DNA of 64,000 nt from Agapetus fuscipes (lineage: Eukaryota > Arthropoda > Insecta > Trichoptera > Glossosomatidae): the NCBI GenBank assembly GCA_951799405.1, contig OX637336.1, positions 16,535,479 to 16,599,478 of the forward strand, written 5' to 3'. Made by a program: the position numbers and the translations under genes. Positions 49,783 to 61,300 of the stretch are shown here, in pieces. Each line of letters opens with the position of its first letter. The stretch's first letter is position 1. A model generated the notes under the pieces. It saw only the letters and a list, made by a program, of their open reading frames with translations. It was not told where the DNA came from and did not search any database.

Positions 49783-49849
49783 TAGTTTATGAAAAACCCG
49801 AGATTACGTATAAATTGCTATCTTCTCGTACCCCCAGGAGCATTTTAAG

Positions 49850-50640
49850 CTATTTTGGGTAGGGTCCAACGCTGCTCATGGGGGCCCCCCCCCTCCCCCC
49901 AAATAAGTAGGTAATGACATTTTTTTAAACACAATTTAATGGCAATTTTTTAGAAAAGTAGGTAGGTACATTATTATAGGTAGGTACCTACATTAGGTAG
50001 CTAGGCACAACGTAACAGTTCAAAAGATTTTTTTTCGTAATTTCGCAGTCACGAGTTTTTCTAGTATAGTCGAAAAATCTAAATTATATAAGGTGTCGTA
50101 ATTTATGTTCATCACTGACAGGTGATTCAGTTTGTGCTGGAAAATTGTAGTCCTGACTCCTGAGGTCATTTTTAGTCAATTTTAATTTTGAAAACACCCT
50201 TTCTCCCGTTGCGTTACTGACCATTATTGTCTGGTAAATTTTTAAAGCCGCAGCAGTACTCGGAAAAACAACTTCTAGGTTGTTTTTTAACATGAATTTG
50301 TATGTCTCTGCCACCCCCATTGGTTCCCCGATGTCTTGAACAACCTATGTACCTACCTATTTTTTTTTATAGTGAAGAATTATCTCATGTTTTTTTTTTT
50401 TTTCAAGAGGAGCTAAGTACTGTAAAAAAAATTACCCAAAAGGGTGCGCGCGGGGCCCCCTCCGGTGGCCCCGCGGGGCCCCTCGGGCCTTGGGGCCCTG
50501 TCCGCTGCGGGCACTGCGGACCCCCCTTAAACTGGCACTGCGTACCCCATGTGTCTTGTCAGGTCCTCCCAATGTTGAAATCCATTTGAGTGAAAGCCTC
50601 TCTGTCTCGGGCAGCGCAAAACAGCTCATCTATAGTTTTT
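49850..50640 (-). pseudogene. hAT (ZMYM-like) transposase C-terminal remnant
   Basis: On -, 50320-50084 reads FPSTAAALKIYQTIMVSNAT then GERVFSKLKLTKNDLRS, the hAT C-terminal dimerisation region; the usual form has ASGERSFSKLKLIKNYLRS. The frame breaks soon after. GC-rich runs of GGGGCCC type at 49880-49905 and 50440-50520 are like the termini of this kind of element. Nothing upstream of the dimerisation region is intact. Confidence 0.65.
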
Positions 50641-51589
50641 CTCCTAATCTATTCTTGAGCACTAGTGTCTACCCTTCCTGCCGTTAAGTACAATTGGAAA
50701 GATGTAACAATTTCAGGCTTTTTTATTGATAAAATGTCCTGTCCCTTAGATGACATCTTACAAATATACTTTTGACTGATACGTAAGGAAGAAATGATTT
50801 GTCCGATTGCCAAAAGACTATTTTGATTAAATTGAATGTTATCCACATGTGTTATGAATCTTTATTGAAAGGTAAACATGAGAAAATGTTACAATTAGGC
50901 TTAGCTCATTAAATTCTCTTCAAAGCAGCTGTTTCATATTGTTGAATCAATTTGGAGAAAAATTACCATTCCTTATTATTTCATTGGGATAAACTAGTAA
51001 AACTTTATGCTTGAGAAATTGGTTTTTGTTGATATTGTCTCTCAAAACCAAAGGAGCTAAATGATAGAATAAACTCAATCCAAATATCTTCCTGCTTCCT
51101 CTATTGTTGAATTCACAGAAACATAATAATGTATAAAATATTAGTCAATAGCCATGTAATTTTACTTTTAAGTCATTTATATCTTATTTTACTTTGTATC
51201 TTTATACTTTACTTCTTTTACATGTCTTTAACCTCTAGGAATCCGGCTCCACGCTCATAGTCCATCCAAAATCAGTAATTATGTAGTAAGACACATTGAT
51301 CCCATTTTTTTTTTATTGATACGTTGCTTTAAACATAAACAGAAACGTATGTTAAAATATATCCTATAATTATTTCATTGATTTCATTTGGGAATACGTT
51401 TCTGGGACATGACATTTTAGATTTAACGGTGCCTTTGAAAATGTAGAATGAGATATTAACCTGTAGAGATTTAAAGAAAACGTATACCAATGAATTTGCC
51501 CATTCTGATTTCAACGTAACCAAAATAAGTGCTCCGAACCGTAAAATTTTAACCTTCCAACTTAATATTTGTATTTAATTCTTTGTAAC

Positions 51590-51876
51590 TGTAGGAGATC
51601 CACCGCTGAAGGCTCGGGTTCGAAACCAACCAATCGTGTCAGTAATGATTTCCCATTTCATTGTTTATTTCAAATCAAAAATAAAAATACCCGCAAGGTT
51701 TATTCGGCCTTCACAAGAGATGAGTACCGGCCCCCTCGGGAGCTGGGAATCCCCTGCTTCAACTGAAGAAGTTGGTGTATTAAGGCCGAACCCCTTACCT
51801 GTAAAAATAAATAGATTCACTCGCCACATGCGACCCCTTTGGCAAGAAGTTACACTTTATGTGTAGCTTAGTTGTG
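51590..51876 (+). repeat. SINE2 copy, 5' head partly lost
   Basis: Box B GGGTTCGAAACC is present but box A is not. Body TTCACAAGAGATGAG and CTCGGGAGCTGGG, shortened tail ending GTGTAGCTTAGTTGTG. It lies between the PI4KII and FHIP genes. Confidence 0.75.
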
Positions 51877-52914
51877 TTAATGGTGGAAAAAAGGCTGTTC
51901 CCTTTATGGTGGTTCTCCCCTACATGCATGATAAATATTTATGCTTAGCTGTATGTGTACAACACCCATTGTAATACCAACATTATTGAATATTTAAATA
52001 GTTGTATTTCATCTATTTGCATCCAGTTAACTACTCTACTGAACATTACTTACATATCAAAATAAAACATAACAAGTAGAAAACGCTATGTAGTAATTGG
52101 AAATAATAATGGAAAATCACTTTCAGTTAAATAAAGAATTGACAAATAGGATATAAAGCCGGTATTTCATAAAAATCTCAAATCTTTTAAAACAACTTTT
52201 TTACATACATAAGGTGCATTTGAAATATGTAAGCCGAAATATAAACTTTTTTGAGTTTGTATTTGCACAGTGAAAATTCATTTTCATGAGAAAGTATAAA
52301 AACTTGAAATTGTCATAAGCAAGTTGAAAGTACTTCAAGAGAAATAAATGCTGTGGAAGTAAAAATAAAACGGCTTTTAAATTTTTTATACTTTCTCATA
52401 AGCTGAAATATTGCTTTTTTTGTTCAAACCAAAATTTAATGCAACAATACGCTAAGTAAGAATTCAATTTAAAGAAATACCATTTCTTTCATGCATTTTA
52501 TTCGACATTATTCACACACAGCAAATCCATGGCTCAGCCACCACCTACCGTGAATTTTTCATACAATAAAATGATGATCCATGGAGCAGCTATGGATCAA
52601 ATGTGTTGTGAATACCCCTGATTGACTCAAAAGGATGTCTACAATACCGCCCACAATGTGGGAATAAGATCACTGTATTTTTCATTTTTTTTACAATTTC
52701 CTCTTCATTTTTTTTTCAATAAAAAACTTTCATCTTGCTAGTTATAAATAATGTGATACCTGAATGGAAAAATAACTTGCAATTGAGTCATATAGAATTA
52801 ATAATGACAATCTAGAATTCTTTTAAAAAATGAGAAAACTTCATGAAAACACAATGACATTTTCTGTGTTTTCATGTATCTATCTCACTTTCGGAAGAAA
52901 ATCTAGATTAGGAG

Positions 52915-53105
52915 TTTTAGGATTACACGGCCGGCTGATGATGCTGGAGAGTTGCTTTCCGGGATATGTTGTCGTGATCTGTGGGAGCTGGGGCTTCCAA
53001 ACACTTTCACGCTGAAGAAGTCTCTCGCAAACATGGGCGAAACATCTGTAAGCTCCAACTTATACAGACCACAGCAATACATCCCGGAAAGCAACTCGCC
53101 AGCAA
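52915..53105. mobile_element. Palindromic short element
   Basis: GCTGGAGAGTTGCTTTCCGG near 52940 is mirrored by CCGGAAAGCAACTCGCCAGC near 53085-53104, about 160 bp apart. The left half recurs at 25039-25080. Confidence 0.65.
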
Positions 53106-53704
53106 AATCCCAGATTGCCGTGTCCGATTCTATAAGACTCCATTCATCTTATTTTTTTAGTTTTACTTCATTTGATGAAAGCTTTATTTAAATGTTAACA
53201 CAAAAAGGCATGGTGAATTTGTAGTAGGGAGAGAGGAAGCGTTTTGGTGGCAGTGATGATGGTAATATTTTAGATAACGTGTACTTCTTTAAGTCATATT
53301 TGTATTTATTTGCCTTTATTATATTTTACAATAAAAAAATATGATACACCAAAAAACTGCCTGGAAACAACGGAGTCAGCGCAAAGTTACAGATTACATA
53401 TTTTTTTGCATACTTAACGTGTCCAGAACCACCTATGCTCAGTATCTCCAGTGACTAGCGGCAGCCTCTGCATTGTCGTTTCCTTCAAGCAGGGTCCGTC
53501 AGTGCATTTTTCACCAACTAAGGGGCACACTGACATATGTGCCGAGTCCTGGATATCCCCGCAGTCGCATAGGGTGTCTTGTCACCCATCTTTGAAGGTT
53601 TGTTTTTTTGTCATGCTGGTTTATGATTTTGATAGCGCCTCTAGCGTCAGTTTTAACTGTCAGTGAGCAATTTTCATGAGGGAGGGGGATAGATACATTA
53701 AAAG

Positions 53705-54469
53705 TAGTGTCCGACCGAAAGTGTACTTTCACTTTCGGCCGAAAGCCGTAGCCGAATTTCGGCAAAATTCTACTTTCGGCAGAAAGCCGAAAGCCGAAGC
53801 CGAAAGCCGTAGCCGAAAGTATGTATATTATTTAAGTGCCTAGTTAGTTATGCATCATTTAGTTAGAAGGATATGCAAGTAACAATAAAAGGTGTTTACA
53901 ATTCTGGGAACTTTTTTATTTAATGCAAAACTATATGCAATTTTTTTTTAAATTACTAATAGGTACAATTATTAATAATTAAAAATCAAACAAATTAAAA
54001 AACTTTCTTTCATCGCCTAATTAAGTTAAACAAATGCAACAAAAATACTTTATATAAGAAATTAAATGAAATGAAAATAAAACAATTATAAAAAACGGTA
54101 ATAAAAAAAACTTTTCATGTTTAAGTCGACGCCCAATTAGTTATACAGGGCGTAAACGACCGTCAAGTCAGTCAATCTTCTTATTTTAAACTACATATGT
54201 TCTCCATATGTTGTGTATGTGTAGTACACGAATATGAAAGAATTTTTCAATTTATTTAAGATTTTTTAAACTTTTATTCGTCTAAAGGCCGCCAATCGCG
54301 TCGCGGCGTTCGCGTCGTGTTGCGTGCGCGCGGGTGGTCGGTTTGTCTGCCTAACTTTCGGTTGGGCCGAAAGTGACCACTACTTTCGGTCGAAACCGTA
54401 AGTTTGCCGAATGTGGCAAATATTGGCCGAAAGGCCGAAAGCCGAAACCGAATATTCGGTCGGACACTA
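53705..54469. mobile_element. hAT-type non-autonomous element, 8-bp target duplication
   Basis: Ends TAGTGTCCGACCGAA and TTCGGTCGGACACTA are inverted repeats. The 8 bases ATTAAAAG lie on both sides (53697-53704 and 54470-54477), as hAT transposases make. Just inside both ends are tandem CCGAAAGCCGAAAGCC and related words. The 765-bp interior has no transposase. Flanking sequence on the two sides forms an imperfect inverted pair (GATAGCGCCTCTAGCG and CGCTAGGGGTGCTGTC), so it may have inserted into an older palindrome. Confidence 0.85.
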
Positions 54470-54649
54470 ATTAAAAGTAGGCCAGTGAGGAAGGAGGATA
54501 GATTGAAATTAAATACTGCCGCTAGGGGTGCTGTCAAAATCGGATCCCAGATGTCACAGATCCATTCAACGTGCACATCAAGGCCTGTAGACAGTTTTTG
54601 TTGATTGTCGTCTGATGTTCTTTAAAAAGCGCTAATGATATTGCAACTG

Positions 54650-56100
54650 TGCAAGCAAAGTCTATTGAACTAGGGTCCTTAACAACTAATAACTAAATAT
54701 TAGTTAGATTTATCCCTTGGCAAATTTTGCTTATAGAATATGTGCGGACTCCATTGTTTCGTAAATGTGCGGAAAAAAGTTCAAAATTAAATGTTAAAAG
54801 CTTGTAAAATTTTAATTTAAAAAAAACTCCAAAAAAAATGTTCTGAAAGCCACATACAAGAATATTTTTTATATCAAAATAAAATAAGATGATAATTCAG
54901 ATCCAAAGTATAACTAAATGCTTTATTTATTCATTATTATTAAACTGGTTTTACTTTCCATTTTGGTTAAATCTGACATTTTGTATGAAATGTATGTAAA
55001 TCATTTGCACATTTGTAAATTTTAATTTTTCATAAAAATATATCCCTCAACAATACTCAGTCTGTTCTGAATAATTATTATTTCAATGTAATACACACTT
55101 AAGCCTGGTATTTTCAATGTTAGTATAGCGAATTTATACTGACTGAAAAGGACGCACTTATGCCAATCGTGTGGGTAGTTTTTTTATCAGTTTAAAATCA
55201 CATATACTAATAGAATTTTTGTCTCTATAAAGTTAAATAGAAATCAATATGGTTTTTCAGTGTTAATACAAAAACCATACAAAACATATACTAACGTTGA
55301 AAATACTCGGCCTTAGGGAATGCTGTTTTCACAACAGTTTAGGTGACTTAACCCAACAAAAAAATCTATCTGCAAGGTGTTCATCAGTTTGTCTTTTCTT
55401 TCAGTTTAAAGTTGCCCTTAGAGGCTTGTGATAACTGACCTAGGCAGTCAGAAAGCAAGAGGTAGATCTTCAACCCTTTGTGCTGACCAGATGAAGATCA
55501 AAGATCCTACGTTGCTGAGCTTAAAAGTGTGAAGAGACTGATGATGAAGCATAGTTCGAGGCAAGAGTAGCCACCAGCAGGGAGCTACTATACATATTGC
55601 TGTGGTGAACAATTGAAGAAGTTATAAAACTAAATGGCACAAATAACCTGTCTTCGCAGCTGCAAGCTCATCTGAATTCCAGCGGCAATGTTTTTTTCGG
55701 TCTTAAAATGCCATTGTGTTCAAATGGCTCAGTAATGAAATCAAAGATACTTCAGTGGGCCAGACATGCAGTATATGCAGAAGACTCCAGGATAATCTTG
55801 GAGGTGCCCCTTCTGATGTTAGACCACTCAGACGTCCCAGGATACCGCGGGCAGACAATGTGGACGTCAACGTGGAAGTCCCAAAAGTGAAGGGACCATG
55901 AAGAAAAGCGACACAGGACAGAATCCTGGAGGGTTGTAGTACGGGACTTCAAGGCTTGTGAGCTGGATTAAGTACAACAGGAAAACTAGATGACAACATT
56001 TTTACTCATTATTGGGTTTGTAATTTGTAACAAGAATCCATTGAAGATAAAGAATTAATTTTATTGATTGTAGAGGCATTAACTTTGTAATCGTTCATCA
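54650..56100. other. Intergenic stretch without recognised genes
   Basis: AT-rich. A diverged piece of the GCTAGGG family may lie at 54650-54810. 55390-55980 has several short overlapping ORFs and a cDNA-like appearance, but no protein family was recognised. Confidence 0.4.
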
Positions 56101-56103
56101 TTA

Positions 56104-56214
56104 ATGATAAAAGAAAAACAGCTTTGTTTATAAAAATTGGTTATAATTTGGTTATAACTTTGGTTATAAAAATAAATACAAAAATCGAAAACAAAGCTGT
56201 TTTTCTTTTATCAT
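56104..56214. mobile_element. Short hairpin MITE
   Basis: ATGATAAAAGAAAAACAGCT and six more bases at 56104-56129 are perfectly inverted at 56189-56214. The interior has several TTGGTTATAA repeats. Confidence 0.7.
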
Positions 56215-56349
56215 AAAGAATTAACTTCATGTATAGAAATGCTGAATCTTACAAAAACATTTTGTTATCCTGATAAATAAGACATAAACTGGAGCTGGAG
56301 GATCAGATTAAAACCAGCAAAGTTGATGATTTCTCTGTAGAATTTATCA

Positions 56350-56800
56350 CTCAAAGGGTGCTGATCCACTTGTCGAGTAATGCTGCATCTTCAATATTAC
56401 CTCACTGGCTCCGTATACCTGAGAGGGTAAAGTTCAAGCTGTGCGTAATGACACACAAGGTGCTGCATGGAGCAGCTCCCGAGTACCTGCAAGAGCTCAT
56501 TGAGCAAAAATGTGTTAGCGAGAGAGGGTGGACAGTGAGGTCAGCGCAAACCATTGGCAGCACCCTGGAGCTTCCGAGGAGAAGCCCAACTACCATCTTT
56601 GGTGATCGGACTTTCTGTGTTGCTGCGCCCATGGCCTGGAACTCTCTGCCAAGCAGGACTGCGGATGACAGACTAAAAGGTTAGATTTTAGAAGGGCCCT
56701 AAAGACATCATTTTCCACAATCAGCAGTGCCTTTGGGATGACCGACGGTCATGAAAAGGCGCAGGCAAAATACCCGATAATATTATTATCTGCACTGTCC
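56350..56800 (+). repeat. CR1/L2-like LINE 3' end with (ATT)n tail
   Basis: Open for 108 codons: HWLRIPERVKFKLCVMTHKV, LHGAAPEYLQEL, RRSPTTIFGDRTFCVAAPMA and WNSLPSRTADDRLKG, the conserved C-terminal block of CR1/L2-type reverse transcriptase proteins. It ends near 56790 with ATAATATTATTAT. Confidence 0.75.
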
Positions 56801-56999
56801 TGAATCTTGTGGGGTAACAAATTTTAGGCTTGAGGACAAGCTACTACCAATGGAAATTCTCCAAATACTGAGTGAATGCAGCAAAAATTGTTCAAAACAT
56901 TGAAAAGTCAATGGTTTTACAGATCCGTGTGTAGAGCTGTAGCATTTACAGTGAAAATAGCCGTGTTGATCAGTGGTCCTTGATAAAAGTGACACTAGA

Positions 57000-58329
57000 A
57001 TAGATCTAACCTGTCAAAAATATAAACCAACTGGAATTCTGTGCTCTCCAACGAATAAGGAAATTGTGTTGTAGATTAAGACGATAGGAAAAAAAACGAA
57101 GAGAACAATTCATTATTTTTTATTGAAAACAATAGACTAGAAGACGGATAATAATATGACAATATCACAAAATACAGAAATAAATAATTAATATGCAACG
57201 TGTGGAATGATGAGAACATATGTACAAAATAAAACATTGAGTGACATCAACAAAGCAAGAATATACATTATCTATATTACCTACTAACATACATTCTAGT
57301 TAAGGCTTTCTTAGTTATTAATATCTCATTTTCAAATACAAATATTTGAAAGGCGACACTTCCATGTATGAGATAGCATCTCGGCCATAACTGTCAAAAA
57401 TGCTATTTCAATTTGAGTCCTATACAACCAAGGGTGGCAAAAAAGGATTTTATATAAAAAAAAACATGGAAACAATAATAATTCAAATTCAATCAGAAGA
57501 TATTGTGTCAACCAATTTCATTTTATTCAACTAACAATATTGAGTAATATTTATTTACTGAATTAAAAATACTAAAATCATAATAATAAAATAATGTGTA
57601 AAAAGTTCACATTCTACAATTTATTGCACTGTAAAAAAAAACAGGATAAATATAAGATTTCTGTGCTAAATAAAATTGAGCTATCAATACAATAAAACAT
57701 TAAAAATTGTAACATCGGGGACTCACACATCTCATTCCTGCTTTTAATAATCAGTTTTTCCGTTGCCTTTAAACTAACACATTAGAAATTGATTTGAGTT
57801 CTAACAAGTACGGTATAAAAAATTGCATAAATTCCTCTCCATTGCGTAAATACAAAAATGTATGGAACATGCAACAGCACCTCTAATGAGTGATTTCGTT
57901 TTCATAAATTCTGTCTATTTACACAATCGAAGGGAATCCACGTAATGTTTTGTACTTGAGGTAATAACCATAATTTCCATTTCAAATGTTATTTTTGAGG
58001 TTAAGTCCTTTTTCTTACGTTATTTTGTCTGTGTGGGTCGTTTTTTAGTCATTCCTGAGAAATGAGCTCCTCCCTGTCTAGTGAAAACCACTTCAAGCCT
58101 AAAATGGCCCTGTTACCTGTGAATATAAACAGGTTTCACACAATCCACTCGGGAACAAAACCCTTCAGAAATTGCACATCAAATATGCAACTTACATACA
58201 GATACATAAAAGTAAAGCAATAAGTACTTAAAAGTAATACATTAGTACACAAAAACATCACTTGAGATTAAATAAACAAGACAAGATGTGGTAACTGAGA
58301 AGTGATTGATTTTTCATGTGGCCGTCGGT
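57000..58329 (-). other. Region 3' of the FHIP stop codon, probable 3' UTR
   Basis: AT-rich and free of ORFs. Several AATAAA words on - (for example 57123-57118). A decayed SINE2 piece lies at about 58060-58150 (ACCTGTGAATATAAACAGGT). The end of the transcript cannot be placed. Confidence 0.4.
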
Positions 58330-61300
58330 TCACGGTGGAAAGTTGAGGGACGCGTGGTGGTACTTGACAAAGGAAATGGCCGCCAGCTCCTTGCAGAACT
58401 CCTCAACCACAATGAGACTTTCAAACAGCGGCTCACTCTCAATGCTGTAAACAACAAAGAAGAGAAGTAAACACAAAAATATTTAGACAATGTATATCTA
58501 TGATTTTATCATCCTAAACGCTAGTTTTTATTTATTCGCTTCTTGCAAACACTTCATAACATTTTTTTCGAAATTTCTTAAGCTTGTTGACACCAGCCAA
58601 ATACCTGAGAACGCCTCATTAGCTGCAGCAACTGGAAGCCATACAATAGCCACACTTCTATTAGCTACAGTCACATAGTTTCTCAGAGGAAAAATAAAAC
58701 AGTTTTTTGGGAATAAGAGCTCGTTCCCCCTTGTCGGATCCGTATATTAATTTGAGGTTCCAGTGGCAGAACATTATGTATGAAGCTATTCACACTTATC
58801 GGAAACCGATTTTGTCTGAAATGTTCTGCCACTGGAACCTCCGATTAATAAACGGATCCGACACCCGACAAGTGGGAACGAGCTCTTAGCCTCGAAGGCA
58901 GCTGCCCTGCTGAATGACCTCCCAGATGACCAGGGGTAATGGAAAAGGGTGGTTAATGTGTACAAATCCTTATGGTAAAAGTATATCAACAATATTTCTA
59001 TCTTGACATCTTACATCAGCATAAGATTTCTAGAACTTAAAAAAAAAAGTTGGGCTAGAGTTCGTAACGGTTAAACACTGTCAAATGGTATATTTTCTGC
59101 CCTGTTTACATGCCTTACACTATGTTTTTTTTATATTTCTTGCAAATATTTTGAACAGTCTTACATAAAAATGACAAGTAACTTCTCAAATAAATGCATT
59201 TTTGTGAACAGTTATTAAACACCAGAAATACCAACCTTTCATCAGTTGTCAGATCTCCAAGAAGTCTCTTCCTCGTGGCTTCAATCGCAGAATTAAATTC
59301 CGGAACCTTTGGAATCAGCTGCATGAAAGTCTTCACCAACTTCTGGAGAGTTTTAAACAGTGTCTGCACATTCCTGCCAGTCACAAGGGTGGGATCCAGC
59401 AAATACTCATGCAAATAAGGATGCGGCATCATCGCAAGCTTCGAAAATATCGCCGTCAGCTGAAGATTAATCTGGTAAGGCTGATTGTGCATATTCAACA
59501 ACAACTTAAACAGCAACTTGAAGAAAGGACCTTCCTCAAACGTCATGTCGTCATCCTCAGCCATCTCACTCAAGCTGCATCTGTCTTTGGGACTCAAAAC
59601 CAACTGCTGATGAAACGTACTGGACATCCGTTCACACATTACATTACCTTCATCACCATTCTCTGTTTTCGGTAAACCATTCTGTAATACCTCAGTTTCT
59701 TCAATCAATTCTTTATTTGATTCTTTCTTTGCTACTTCATTGCTTTCTAAATGATTCTCTTTCCTATTTGAATCATTATTGAACACGTCGTCTTCCGTGT
59801 GACAGCCTTTTGAGTCTATCAAGATGGCTGAGACCCCGACGGAGCGTGTTTCTGGCGGGTGGTGACGGAATCTGTTTTGTGTGAGGGTGCACGGAGAGTT
59901 CATGTGCAGATCGGCTTCAGGACGGCTGTCACAGCTGTGGGTGGAGCTCGAGGCAGGGTCATGCCATACGGCTTCCAGCGGCCAGTTGAAACTGGACGTT
60001 GCTTCTACCCAGGCCTGGAAAACACAAGCATCAAAAATGAAAAACACAAAGTCGAAAATTACTTTACTTCTTTTTAAAGATTAGGATATTGAACTGAAGA
60101 AGTATAATTTTAGCATAGTGAACAATTTTTATTAGTAGCTAGAAGATCAAAGGAAAAACCAAATGAAAAAAAAACAAAAAGCGTAGGTACTGCAATGTTT
60201 TTAAAAACAACACAGATTATAAAATAATTTGCAAATTTTAATCAATGTAAAAGCCGCAATAAGACTTTACCTATGGGCCCTATCGTTTGAGTTAAAGTTG
60301 CACCACAACAATTATTTTATCCAAATTTGCACAGAAGTAAATAACATCTTAAATCAAAATCATTAACCAGGAATGTCCTCTTTTCTTTTGATACATTTTC
60401 TGTCAAATATAAGTGATTATTATTGTTACCCATAGCCTCCAAGTGACTACCATGAACTGCTCCTTCAAATGGTATAGGGGCCGTCCATAAATTACGTCAT
60501 CGATTTTGGCCGATTTTCGACCCCCCCCCCCCCTTACAATCATCCTATGGTCATTATCTAATGACCCTTCCCCCTTTTTCTGTAATAATGGATGAGCTTA
60601 ATAATTAATAATGTTATATTACTTACATAATATTTTGTATATTTTGTAGAAATTGGTATTTACAAGAACGACAATTTACATCATTTGCCATCATCCGCAG
60701 ACCAGACTCCCCCCCTTAATGCGAATGACGTAATATATGGATAGCCCCATACCAAACCATTGATAAATATTGTCCAGTCTATATGCTCCCACAAAAATCC
60801 ACAAGACAAATGGCGCATCAGGTGAATTGGACATACATATTTGAACTTCACATTTTTCTATGGCTTTGAAAAAATAAAAAAATATACATAGAAAATACAA
60901 ACCAAGTAATGTCTGTTGGCATCTTGCATGTACTGCTCGTACCCCAGGCCTCCAGAATCTGAGAGCAGGTTACGAGGAAGTAGGAGGAGAAAACTGAAAC
61001 ATAAAACACATCAAACGTGTCTTGCATCATGCTGATGTAATGTACAGAAGGAAATATGAGCGATAAATATAGATATATATTTATTTTTATTTTTAAAAAT
61101 AGATTTGTGGAAAGGAATGCAATCCACCAACCTATTTTACCTGGCCAGTTGTCTTCATGCGAAAGCAGAAGCTTGTGTGCATGCAACGGCATCTGTTGAA
61201 CCAGGGTCGAAGTTATCGTCGCGGGATTCGAACCAGCGTTATCCAGTTCCAAATAACCTGTCTTCATCCCCGCGGCTATAACACCGACAAATCAGGCTTA

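Noticed and set aside
55390..55980. Unknown gene
   Set aside because: Several short overlapping ORFs but no consistent frame, splice pattern or recognised motif.
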